Assembly: GCA_041584755.1 (NCBI GenBank)
Contig: JBFHDK010000030.1
Location: 1 to 34,852, forward strand
Length of the DNA: 34,852 nucleotides
Direction: 5' to 3'
From: HB2-32-21 sp003448675
GTDB lineage: Bacteria > Pseudomonadota > Gammaproteobacteria > Pseudomonadales > Porticoccaceae
The notes under the pieces are model-generated. The model was not told where the DNA came from, did not search any database, and worked only from the letters and a program-made list of their open reading frames with translations. Each line of letters opens with the position of its first letter. The first letter of the stretch is position 1. Below are positions 23,884 through 31,411 of this stretch, one piece after another. A program made the position numbers and the translations under genes.

Positions 23884-23959
23884 TGGAGCGGGAAACCGGG
23901 TTCGAACCGGCGACCTCAACCTTGGCAAGGTTGCGCTCTACCAACTGAGCTATTCCCGC
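23884..23959 (-). tRNA. tRNA-Gly (anticodon GCC)
   Basis: Read on the minus strand, 76 bases from GCGGGAA to CCA. Acceptor arms GCGGGAA and TTCCCGC pair perfectly. The D arm has AGCTCAGTTGGTAGAGC. The anticodon stem AACCT/AGGTT presents GCC. The T arm has GGTTCGAACC. Discriminator T, and CCA is encoded. It reads GGC and GGT codons. It follows tRNA-Glu by 43 bases, and both are probably made from one transcript. Confidence 0.97.
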
Positions 23960-24002
23960 TTTATCTCGACTGTATGTCGGACTGCACAAATCCTACTACA
24001 TA

Positions 24003-24078
24003 TGGCGTCCCGTAGGGGAGTCGAACCCCTGTTACCGCCGTGAAAGGGCGGTGTCCTAGGCCTCTAGACGAACGGGAC
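24003..24078 (-). tRNA. tRNA-Glu (anticodon TTC)
   Basis: Minus strand, 76 bases, beginning GTCCCGTTCGTCTAGAGG, the typical tRNA-Glu 5' half. Acceptor arms GTCCCGT and ACGGGAC pair perfectly. The anticodon loop is CTTTCAC on a CCGCC/GGCGG stem, so the anticodon is TTC (GAA/GAG codons). The T arm has GGGTTCGACTCCC, and CCA is encoded. First tRNA of the pair. Confidence 0.97.
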
Positions 24079-24084
24079 GTTTCG

Positions 24085-24110
24085 CTCTCACGGTGCTTAT
24101 CCCGTGAGAG
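24085..24110 (-). other. 5' leader hairpin of the tRNA-Glu transcript
   Basis: CTCTCACGG (24085-24093) and CCGTGAGAG (24102-24110) are perfect complements across an 8-base loop. The predicted transcription start falls at 24110, so the hairpin would be the very 5' end of the precursor, six bases before the mature tRNA (24078). It may help RNase P or protect the end. Confidence 0.6.
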
Positions 24111-24116
24111 GCGCGC

Positions 24117-24145
24117 ATTCTATGAATCCAGCTTAAAACTGTCAA
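24117..24145 (-). promoter_or_regulatory. Sigma-70 promoter of the tRNA pair
   Basis: On the minus strand a consensus -35 box TTGACA (24145-24140) is followed by exactly 17 bases and a -10 box TAGAAT (24122-24117), then a GC-rich GCGCGCC discriminator. The GC-rich discriminator is typical of stringently controlled stable-RNA promoters. The start would be at about 24110, right at the base of a 9-base-pair hairpin. Confidence 0.85.
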
Positions 24146-24217
24146 GCAAGAAACCCCGCTCAACCCATTTTAAACGGCGGGCCCTGTACTGAAGTGTGGT
24201 TCCCCAACCGACGCCAC

Positions 24218-25168
24218 TCAGGGGATATCATTTACATCTCCCGGCGGACCCTCGTGGTGAGGATGCACTTCATGGGGTGCCTGTATCGGTTCGTCATTAA
24301 TGGGCACGGTTCGCGACAGAAACTCAATTACCGAGGTGGCAAAAACGTCATTGCGATCACCAGCCACCATATGACCAGCGTCGGTCACATTCACATACTC
24401 GCTATGGGTGCATAGCTGTAAAAAGCTTTGGGCGCCCTCTTCGCTGAGAACATCCGACAACCCTCCTCGAACAAGCAAGGTGGGCAATTCCAGGTTACGT
24501 GAACAGGCTTCGAGGCGGGCCTGCCGCTTGTGGATGTCACGGCGCATGGCTCTAAATCGGGGGTCCCAGTGCCAGCGGTATTTTCCTTCTGGTGTCAGGC
24601 GGACATTTTTCGCCAGGCCATCGAGGTTTTTAGGTGGCTTTCGATGCGGTTGATAACTGCCAATAGCTTCGGCCACCTCCTCCAGGGAACTGAAGCCTTC
24701 GGGCTTCTGGCTCATGAAAGCCTGAATTTTGTCGACGCCTTCCGGCTCCACTCGCGGCGCAATATCCACCAGCACAAGGGCTGTGGCGTCCACATGATCC
24801 TCTCCGGTGGCAACCAGGCTGGTGCCCCCGCCCATGGACGCGCCAACCAATACCGGTCGCTTGTCGCCCAGGGCCTGGATTACGCACTTAAGGTCTTCCA
24901 CCATGACATCCATTCCATAGACGCCATCGGGCGCCCAATCGGAGTCACCGTGGCCCCGTGCGTCAAAGGCCACCGCGTGATAGCCGGCGGCGCCGAGGGT
25001 TTCACCGGCGCCTTTCCAGGCATGACGGGTCTGGCCACCACCGTGCTGAAGCAGCACCAGAGGGCCATTGGGATCGCCCCAGGAATCCGCGGCGATACTG
25101 ACACCGCCGTGGGCTTCCAGGCGATGCATGGGTTCCGGGGTGCCCGGCAATCGGGTTCCTGCACTCAT
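24218..25168 (-). CDS. Alpha/beta hydrolase
   Basis: A 316-residue protein starting at the ATG complementary to 25166-25168, with GAGGT eight bases upstream; a TTG at 25183 would add five residues. LLQHGGGQTRHAW is the HG oxyanion motif. The nucleophile is S111 in VGASMGG, so this is an esterase or C-C/thioester-type hydrolase rather than an epoxide hydrolase. FDARGHGDSDWA is the usual RGHGxS loop. RGGLSDVLSEEGA carries the Asp, and VTDAGHMVAGDRN the His. The last 25 residues are Pro/His-rich (IQAPHEVHPHHEGPPGD) and look disordered, an odd tail for this family. The substrate is unknown. The gene lies next to an amidohydrolase on the same strand. Confidence 0.87.
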   Translation of the reverse strand: MSAGTRLPGTPEPMHRLEAHGGVSIAADSWGDPNGPLVLLQHGGGQTRHAWKGAGETLGAAGYHAVAFDARGHGDSDWAPDGVYGMDVMVEDLKCVIQALGDKRPVLVGASMGGGTSLVATGEDHVDATALVLVDIAPRVEPEGVDKIQAFMSQKPEGFSSLEEVAEAIGSYQPHRKPPKNLDGLAKNVRLTPEGKYRWHWDPRFRAMRRDIHKRQARLEACSRNLELPTLLVRGGLSDVLSEEGAQSFLQLCTHSEYVNVTDAGHMVAGDRNDVFATSVIEFLSRTVPINDEPIQAPHEVHPHHEGPPGDVNDIP

Positions 25169-25231
25169 AGCTCTATACCTCAATCTAAATTAAAAGTCGG
25201 TGTCATTCCCGATCATTGCGGGAATTTTGAT

Positions 25232-26605
25232 TCAATGTCCGTCTGGCTGGTGTTGTGGCGCTGCCGCAATCAAGGCCCTGGGATCATAGGCCTTGCCACC
25301 TCGATAAGTGGTCTCCAGGGTTCGCAATTCGGTGACATCTTTCAACGGATCACCATTTAAGACCAAGAAATCCGCGTAACGCCCGGGCGCGATTATGCCG
25401 ACATCCTGGTCGGCGCGTAGATATTTTGCGGCCATCGATGTCACCGCTCGAATAGCGTCCATATTGCCGATGGCCTCGGCCAGCAGCTCGATTTCTCGCA
25501 ACAGGGCAAAACCCGGCGGTGGGTAGGCCAGTGCGCCACAGTCAGTGCCACCAACCACCCTGCCCCCGGCCTCGTGGAGCTGGCGGGTGACTTCCTGGTG
25601 TTTTTCCAGGGCCAGGCTGCCGGCGCCGGTTTCATAAAAGCCAGGGTGGATGTCCCAGTCGGGTCGATCACCGAGGCGTTTTTTCATATGGCTCTGGCGC
25701 TCCAGGGCCATGGGGGGAATCAGTTTCCTGTCTGGGTCTTTAAGCGCGCCTTCGACGCCGGCCTTTGCGGTCCAGAGCAAATCCAGCGTGGTGCCCATGT
25801 GCACCTGTTTGTCGACCATGGCGGCCACCCATTTACGCATGCGCTCACCCTGGAGATCGGCCTGTTCCCAGCCCTCCATGGTTTTGGCCCAGAAAGCCGG
25901 ATTCATCATGGACGCGTCGTTACCAAAACGCATATTGAGCGCGCAAATATCGTTATAGGGGGAAATCCAGACGTGTTCCAGCCCGTCGATGCCGGCTTCA
26001 ATAGCATCCATGGATGAGCAGTAACCTAAATGGCCGGTAACGGGTACCCGCTTGTCCACATACTTGATAACGCTGCGCACGATCTCGGGCGTCATGGTGA
26101 AGTAGCATTTGATGCCATCGACACCAGCGGCCAGCAGCTCGCCAATTTTGCCCGGGACCGCCTCAACGCTGGGCACCCTGTCGAGCATGATGGTAAAACC
26201 GGGGCTTTCGAAACTGGCGCCTGGGCCATCCAGCAAGGGCCCACAGACAAACAGCCTCGGCCCGAGTTTCTTGCCGCTGTTCAAATCCTCGCGATTTTGC
26301 AAAACCAGATCGAGACGCCCACCCACATCCCGCGCCGTGGTGACACCGGCTGCCAAAAACAGGGGAAAGCATTCGCTGTCCATCATGACGGTATGAATAT
26401 GGGTATCAATCAGGCCCGGCACGACGGTTTTCCCACTCAGATCGACAACCGTGACATCCTTGCCAGCACTGATATCACCCTGTTTAACGTCGTCAATACG
26501 CTCTCCCTGCACCAGTATGGATACGCCGTTGACAGGCTGATCCGTCAGGCCGTCAATCAACCGGGCGTTGGTAAACACGGTTGCCGCGGATTTAATAGCG
26601 CTCAT
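25232..26605 (-). CDS. Amidohydrolase (imidazolonepropionase/prolidase-like)
   Basis: A 457-residue protein from the ATG complementary to 26603-26605. The beta-sandwich N-terminus (TVFTNARLIDGLTDQPVNG) is followed by the metal centre: H69 and H71 in GLIDTHIHT, K166 in DGIKCYF (probably the carboxylated lysine), H192 in VTGHLGY, H211 in LEHVW and D355 in GGTDCGA. This full set suggests a binuclear centre. APGRYADFLVLNGDPL is the usual C-terminal motif. Related enzymes split Xaa-Pro dipeptides, organophosphates or cyclic amides; the substrate cannot be read. It follows a 220-base divergent region, with a strong-looking promoter for the opposite strand. It probably forms a two-gene unit with the alpha/beta hydrolase. 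Confidence 0.9.
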   Translation of the reverse strand: MSAIKSAATVFTNARLIDGLTDQPVNGVSILVQGERIDDVKQGDISAGKDVTVVDLSGKTVVPGLIDTHIHTVMMDSECFPLFLAAGVTTARDVGGRLDLVLQNREDLNSGKKLGPRLFVCGPLLDGPGASFESPGFTIMLDRVPSVEAVPGKIGELLAAGVDGIKCYFTMTPEIVRSVIKYVDKRVPVTGHLGYCSSMDAIEAGIDGLEHVWISPYNDICALNMRFGNDASMMNPAFWAKTMEGWEQADLQGERMRKWVAAMVDKQVHMGTTLDLLWTAKAGVEGALKDPDRKLIPPMALERQSHMKKRLGDRPDWDIHPGFYETGAGSLALEKHQEVTRQLHEAGGRVVGGTDCGALAYPPPGFALLREIELLAEAIGNMDAIRAVTSMAAKYLRADQDVGIIAPGRYADFLVLNGDPLKDVTELRTLETTYRGGKAYDPRALIAAAPQHQPDGH

Positions 26606-26762
26606 ACCTAGTGCCCCTTTAAAAGTTTTACCGGGTCTTTTTTATGGTTGACCCCATGGCTTATTAAAGTTGTTTGCCACGATATTACTGTGTCGTTGTC
26701 TGATCAACAAACGATAAAACAGGGAAAAACCAGGTTTGTCGTAATTAAAACCGGACTTCCCT

Positions 26763-26792
26763 TTGACAAGATTTACAGCGGTAGACTAGATT
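26763..26792 (+). promoter_or_regulatory. Sigma-70-like promoter for the small protein gene
   Basis: TTGACA at 26763-26768 is a perfect -35 box. TAGATT at 26787-26792 (18-base spacer) or CTAGAT at 26786-26791 (17 bases) can act as -10. This lies 36 bases before the small gene's ATG and within the divergent region with the amidohydrolase. Confidence 0.6.
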
Positions 26793-26827
26793 CACACCTC
26801 ACTTTTCAAAAACCATAAGAGCTGAAA

Positions 26828-27040
26828 ATGGCTACGGCTGATCTGTACGAAGAGCTGGAACAATTGGTGCGTGGGGAAATTGTCAAAATGCCGAGGGATG
26901 AATTTCGTGCCCGATGCGACGAGGAAGACAAGTATATTTACCTGAACATCGCCCGGAAAATCGCCGACAGAAATCGCTTTACGCTAGTTGTCCACGAAGA
27001 CGAACTGGAGTTTATCTGTCCGCCGCCTCGCAAGTATTGA
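26828..27040 (+). CDS. Hypothetical small protein, 70 residues
   Basis: Starts at ATG 26828 (MATADLYEELEQLVRGEI), with the purine-rich GAGCTGAAA just upstream and a consensus-like promoter before that. The composition is balanced and it looks like a folded alpha/beta protein: an acidic N-terminal helix, IYLNIARKIADRNRFTLVVHEDELEFICPPPRKY at the C-terminus. No domain that I recognise. The coding frame is credible because of the promoter, ribosome site and protein-like composition. The enoyl-CoA hydratase-like gene follows about 130 bases downstream. Confidence 0.6.
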   Translation: MATADLYEELEQLVRGEIVKMPRDEFRARCDEEDKYIYLNIARKIADRNRFTLVVHEDELEFICPPPRKY

Positions 27041-27170
27041 CTCAGTCAGATGGCCGCTGGCACCAATCGGATGCGCCTGCCCTTCCTTATTTGCCTCGGG
27101 CACGCTAGATTACCAAACCACTATTCCACAGTCCTGGGACGATACCAGGCACCACTTTCAGGAGCACTTC

Positions 27171-27980
27171 ATGACCATCGGCAATTACCCGGATATCAAC
27201 GTAACATTGGACGATTACGTCGCCACTGTCACCATCCAGCGACCACCCCATAACTTCTTTGACTACAACCTGATCTGCGCCATTGCCGATGCCTTTGAGG
27301 ATCTCGACAAAAACCCGGACTGCCGCGCCATCGTACTGACAGCCGAGGGTAAATCCTTTTGCGCTGGCGCAAATTTTGGCGGTGATGACGCCATTGATAA
27401 AAAAGAGGATAACGACCCGGAGGATAACGCCTTCAAAAAACGCTCGGGCCGTCTTTACAGTGAAGCAGTGCGCCTTTTCCGGGCCAAAAAACCCGTGGTT
27501 TGCGCCGTTCAGGGCGCGGCAATTGGCGGCGGCCTCGGGTTGGCCCTGGTGGGGGATTTCCGCGTCGCCTGCCCCGAAGCCCGCTTTAGCGCCAACTTCT
27601 CACGGCTGGGTTTTCACCCCGGCTTCGGCCTGACGCATACCCTGCCCGCCCTGATTGGTCAGCAGAAAGCTCATCTTATGTTCTATACCGGCCGGCGCAT
27701 CAAGGCTGAACAGGCCGCGGAATGGGGATTGGTGGATATGCTGGTATCCCGGGAGGAGCTTTTGCCCAGCGCCAAACGACTGGCTCGGGAAATTGCCGGC
27801 TCTGCGCCACTGGCGGTGCAGTCGATTCGAGAAACCGTGCGGCAAGGGTTGGGCGATCGCGTGCAGGCAGCGACGGATCGCGAGCTTCAGGAGCAGGAAT
27901 GGTTGCTTAAAACCGATGACGCGAAGGAAGGCATCAAAGCCACCGCCGAGCGTCGAGAACCCAGCTTTGCGGCCAAATAG
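27171..27980 (+). CDS. Enoyl-CoA hydratase/isomerase-family protein with unusual active site
   Basis: A 269-residue crotonase-fold protein. ATG 27171 (MTIGNYPDINVTL) has AGGAG at 27159-27163 and is preferred over a longer open frame from 26988. GKSFCAGANF and GAAIGGGLGLALVGDFRVAC are the two oxyanion-hole strands that bind the CoA thioester. The Glu pair of true hydratases is absent: the E144 position (QPEILLG in rat) aligns with NFSRLG, and E164 (AMEMVLTG) with HLMFYTG. So hydration by the standard route is unlikely, while isomerase, thioesterase or decarboxylase-like chemistry is open. The family fold is certain and the reaction is not. The next gene, on the same strand, encodes a lipoprotein. 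Confidence 0.85.
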   Translation: MTIGNYPDINVTLDDYVATVTIQRPPHNFFDYNLICAIADAFEDLDKNPDCRAIVLTAEGKSFCAGANFGGDDAIDKKEDNDPEDNAFKKRSGRLYSEAVRLFRAKKPVVCAVQGAAIGGGLGLALVGDFRVACPEARFSANFSRLGFHPGFGLTHTLPALIGQQKAHLMFYTGRRIKAEQAAEWGLVDMLVSREELLPSAKRLAREIAGSAPLAVQSIRETVRQGLGDRVQAATDRELQEQEWLLKTDDAKEGIKATAERREPSFAAK

Positions 27981-27990
27981 CCCCTGCGTA

Positions 27991-28045
27991 TTAACAGTTA
28001 AATTAACAAAAATAACAGATAGTTACTGTTAAATTATAAAGTAAC
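27991..28045. promoter_or_regulatory. AT-rich inverted repeats before the propeller lipoprotein gene
   Basis: TAACAG (28013-28018) and CTGTTA (28026-28031) form an inverted repeat across 7 bases. An overlapping repeat, GTTAC (28022-28026) with GTAAC (28041-28045), surrounds the same sequence. The stretch also holds two copies of (A/T)GTTAAATTA. This is typical of a dimeric regulator site of the TetR or GntR kind, but I recognise no known operator. Confidence 0.35.
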
Positions 28046-28062
28046 TTATAGGGGTGTTTCTC

Positions 28063-29790
28063 ATGGCTTTTCCAATCAAACGAATCCCAAGGGCCGGTCA
28101 AAAATACCGTGACTCTCATTCACTCAAACCACGCGGGAGCCGTTTGGCTACCGCCTTCATCCTGGCGCTGGCAGGTTGCGGTGACTCTGGCGAGCATGAG
28201 CAAAAAGGCACGCTCGAAGCGGAGGGCACTCAGGATCCCTACCTGGTGCAGTATCTGGTAGGTGGTTCCGACTTCCTCAGCATCCATGGTTCGACATTTG
28301 ACCGGGATGATAATTTCTATGCCGGTAGCGTCATGGGCCAGAGTATCCATAAAATCGATACCTCCACCGGGGAATCCAGCGTTTTTGTCGGCCCGCCCGA
28401 AGGTGTTGCCGATGATCTTGAATTTGGCCCCGATGGCACCCTGGTGTGGACTTCCATTCTCAATGGCAAGGTGTTCGGGCGCCGTCCCAATGGGGAAATT
28501 TTTCTGGTGGCCGACAACCTCCCTGGCGCCAATGCCATCGCCTTTCATCCAAGTGGCCGGCTGTTTGTTACCCAGGTCCTGTGGGGTGACGCCCTATGGG
28601 AACTGGACCTGACCGGTAAAAAAGAACCCCGTAAAGTGATCGAAAACATGGGCCATCTCAATGGCTTCGATTTTGATCGTGATGGCTATCTCTATGGCCC
28701 CCTTCTGTTTAAAGGCAAGGTTGTCCGAATTGATGTAGATAGCGGCGAGCTCACAACCCTGGCCACTGGTTTCAAAATCCCGGTCGCCGTGAATCTCGAC
28801 AATGAGGATAACCTCTATGTGGCTGATACCACCCTGGGGCGGCTGGTGCGCATCGATATAAAAACCGGTGACAAAACCCTGGTGGCAACAGTCGACCCGG
28901 GTATCGACAACCTGTCTTTGAATTCCAGGGATGAATTGTTCATTACCAATATGAACGATAACGCGGTATACAAGATCAATACCCGCACCGGCGCCAGTCG
29001 CAATATCGTTCGTAGCGAGCTGTCCGTACCGGGCGGGCTGGATATTCACACCGATGAACTGGGTATCGAAACGGTGTATCTCGCGGACCTGTTCACCTAC
29101 AGCACGGTGGATGGCGCCAGTGGCCATGTGACGGATGTTAAGCGGGCCTTGCGTGACAAATTTGAAATGCCCATGTCGATCAATCTTCAAGGCGACAGGC
29201 TTGCGATTACCAGCTGGTTTACCAATGCAGTGGAAATTTATGACCGGGAAAGCCACGAAGTCCTGGCCACCTACCATGATTTTAATTTTCCGGTGGATGC
29301 GGTGTTAATCAATGAAGACGAAGTGCTGGTGGCCGAGCAAGGTAGCGGTTCACTGATACTGGTGTCCGGTGATCACGGGGAGGATCGGGAAGTGGTGCTG
29401 GATGAGATGCCTGGTCTGGCCGCACTTCGTCCCGGCTCTCGTGACGACAAGGTTTACGTCAGCGATGTTATTGAAGGCCAGTTGCTTGAAGTTGATGTGG
29501 ACAATGGCAAGACCCGTGTTATCGCCGAAGGGCTGGTTAAACCGGAAGGTTTTGATGTCGCCGAGGATGGCAGCATTGTTCTGGCTGAGGTCGGCAAGCA
29601 ACGCTTGGTGCGCATAGACCCAGACAGCGGCGACATCAGCGAAATCGTTAAAAATTTGGCCATCGGTCTGCCGCCGGTGGATAACACGCCAGCGGCTTAT
29701 ATTCAGACCGGGGTTGGGGTTTCCGCAGCGGGCAATATTTATGTCACTTCCGATTTAAATACGGCCCTGTACAAAATTACGCCTCAATAA
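28063..29790 (+). CDS. Beta-propeller (SMP-30/gluconolactonase-like) lipoprotein
   Basis: A 575-residue protein starting at ATG 28063 with AGGGG eight bases upstream. The N-terminus has a long basic region and then ATAFILALAGCG, a lipobox with the acylated Cys at residue 39, so it should be an envelope lipoprotein. The rest is a repeat series of short beta blades: FDRDDNFYAGSVMGQSIHKID, GPDGTLVWTSILNG, DRDGYLYGPLLFKGKVVRID, LDNEDNLYVADTTLGRLVRID and so on, with the phrase 'NLYVAD..LGRLVRID' repeating. Such sheets build 6- to 8-bladed propellers of the SMP-30/NHL type. Some homologues hydrolyse lactones, others only bind ligands. No catalytic residue set is certain. It lies between the crotonase and aldehyde dehydrogenase genes. 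Confidence 0.82.
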   Translation: MAFPIKRIPRAGQKYRDSHSLKPRGSRLATAFILALAGCGDSGEHEQKGTLEAEGTQDPYLVQYLVGGSDFLSIHGSTFDRDDNFYAGSVMGQSIHKIDTSTGESSVFVGPPEGVADDLEFGPDGTLVWTSILNGKVFGRRPNGEIFLVADNLPGANAIAFHPSGRLFVTQVLWGDALWELDLTGKKEPRKVIENMGHLNGFDFDRDGYLYGPLLFKGKVVRIDVDSGELTTLATGFKIPVAVNLDNEDNLYVADTTLGRLVRIDIKTGDKTLVATVDPGIDNLSLNSRDELFITNMNDNAVYKINTRTGASRNIVRSELSVPGGLDIHTDELGIETVYLADLFTYSTVDGASGHVTDVKRALRDKFEMPMSINLQGDRLAITSWFTNAVEIYDRESHEVLATYHDFNFPVDAVLINEDEVLVAEQGSGSLILVSGDHGEDREVVLDEMPGLAALRPGSRDDKVYVSDVIEGQLLEVDVDNGKTRVIAEGLVKPEGFDVAEDGSIVLAEVGKQRLVRIDPDSGDISEIVKNLAIGLPPVDNTPAAYIQTGVGVSAAGNIYVTSDLNTALYKITPQ

Positions 29791-29919
29791 GACACTGCGC
29801 CCCATAAGACGTGCTTTTGGCACGATAAATACCCTAACGATCACTTAATAACAAAGAGAGGCCAGGTCGCAGTGGCAGCTAGCACAGCGGTTTAGCCTTT
29901 AGCGACAGGGGATCAAACA

Positions 29920-31347
29920 ATGCGTGAATACAAACAGTTTTATATTGATGGCCAATGGGTGGATCCGGTCACACCCAAACCATGCGATGTTATAAACCCC
30001 GCCACCGAGGAGGTGTGCGCCCATATTTCCCTGGGCTCCCAGGCTGACGTCGACCAGGCCGTGGCTGCGGCAAAAGCAGCCTTCCCCGCTTTCAGTAAAA
30101 CCCGTCGACAGGAACGGATCGAATTGCTGGAATCCTGCGTGGCAGTCTATAAAAAATACTATGACGATATCGCCGCGGCCATTACCGAGGAAATGGGTGC
30201 GCCGAAAGGTTTTGCCCATGGCGCCCAGGCCGGCTGTGGTCTGGGCCATTTACAGGAAGCCGCGCGGGTACTTAAAACCTTCGAGTTCGAGGAGGACATG
30301 GGCAAACACCGGGTATTCAAGGAGCCCATCGGTGTCTGTGCATTGATCACTCCCTGGAACTGGCCCGTGAACCAGATCGGCTGCAAGGTGGCCCCGGCCC
30401 TGGCCGTGGGCTGTACCATGGTACTTAAGCCCAGCGAAGTGGCGCCGCTGTCAGCTTATATCTGGAGCCAAGTCATGGATGAAGCCGGTGTTCCGGCAGG
30501 CGTGTACAACATGGTCAACGGTGATGGTGAAGGGGTTGGCAACGCCCTCTCCTCCCACCCGGATGTTGATATGGTGTCCTTTACCGGCTCCACCCGCGCC
30601 GGCTCTCTGGTCGCGCAAAACGCGGCACCCACTGTTAAACGTGTTACCCAGGAACTGGGAGGCAAATCGCCCAATATCATTCTGGATGACGCGGATCTGG
30701 AAAATGCCGTTACTGGCGGTGTCAGGCAGATGTACTCCAACGGTGGCCAGAGCTGTAACGCGCCTTCCCGAATGCTGGTTCCGGCCCATAAACTGGCCGA
30801 GGCAGAGACCATTGCGGCGAAATTCAGTGCCTCGGTGAAAGTGGGTGACCCTAACGCCGACGATACCACCTTGGGCCCCATGGTCTCGGAGGCTCAATTC
30901 AACAAGATTCAGGGGCTGATTAAAAAAGGCATCGAAGAAGGCGCAAAACTGGTCTGCGGCGGACCGGACAGACCGGAGGGGCTGGATAAAGGTTATTTTG
31001 TCCGGCCAACGGTGTTTTCAGATGCTAATAACGATATGAGTATCGCCAGGGAAGAAATCTTTGGCCCGGTACTGACCATGATTCCCTATGAAACAGAAGA
31101 GCAGGCCATCGAAATCGCCAACGATACGCCCTATGGACTGGCAGGCTATATTCAAAGTGGCGATATTGAACACGCACGCCGGGTGGCCGCGCAAATCCGC
31201 GCGGGAAATATCCACATCAACGGTGCATCGGGCGGGTTTGAAGTGCCCTTTGGGGGTTACAAGCAGTCTGGTAATGGCCGCGAATGGGGACATCACGGCT
31301 TTACCGACTATCTGGAGATCAAGGCGGTGGAAGGCTATGGCGAATAG
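29920..31347 (+). CDS. NAD(P)-dependent aldehyde dehydrogenase
   Basis: A 475-residue protein; ATG 29920 with AGGGG 12 bases upstream. PWNWPVNQIGCKVAPALAVGCTMVLKPSE and FTGSTRAGSLVAQ form the cofactor site. The catalytic Cys is C279 in NGGQSCNAPSR, and the general base E245 in VTQELGGKSPNII, 34 residues apart as in the family. EEIFGPVLTMIPY, YGLAGYIQSGD and PFGGYKQSGNGREWG are the late landmarks. The set is complete, so it should oxidise an aldehyde to an acid. The class is close to the broad-range aldehyde dehydrogenases that handle aromatic or aliphatic substrates. Substrate unknown. It could process a C-C cleavage aldehyde from nearby catabolism. Confidence 0.93.
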   Translation: MREYKQFYIDGQWVDPVTPKPCDVINPATEEVCAHISLGSQADVDQAVAAAKAAFPAFSKTRRQERIELLESCVAVYKKYYDDIAAAITEEMGAPKGFAHGAQAGCGLGHLQEAARVLKTFEFEEDMGKHRVFKEPIGVCALITPWNWPVNQIGCKVAPALAVGCTMVLKPSEVAPLSAYIWSQVMDEAGVPAGVYNMVNGDGEGVGNALSSHPDVDMVSFTGSTRAGSLVAQNAAPTVKRVTQELGGKSPNIILDDADLENAVTGGVRQMYSNGGQSCNAPSRMLVPAHKLAEAETIAAKFSASVKVGDPNADDTTLGPMVSEAQFNKIQGLIKKGIEEGAKLVCGGPDRPEGLDKGYFVRPTVFSDANNDMSIAREEIFGPVLTMIPYETEEQAIEIANDTPYGLAGYIQSGDIEHARRVAAQIRAGNIHINGASGGFEVPFGGYKQSGNGREWGHHGFTDYLEIKAVEGYGE

Positions 31348-31411
31348 CATTCAGCTTTGCCGTCACCATGGGGCGGGAAGGCCCTGCGCTTCACCCTATC
31401 CCTTATAGGAC

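Noticed and set aside
24530..25360. Plus-strand 276-residue frame
   Set aside because: Antisense to the alpha/beta hydrolase and amidohydrolase genes; both real genes have complete catalytic motifs.
26030..26611. Plus-strand 193-residue frame opposite the amidohydrolase
   Set aside because: Antisense shadow of a well supported gene.
28594..29277. Minus-strand 227-residue frame opposite the propeller gene
   Set aside because: Shadow of the repeating beta blades on the plus strand; no start site or family.
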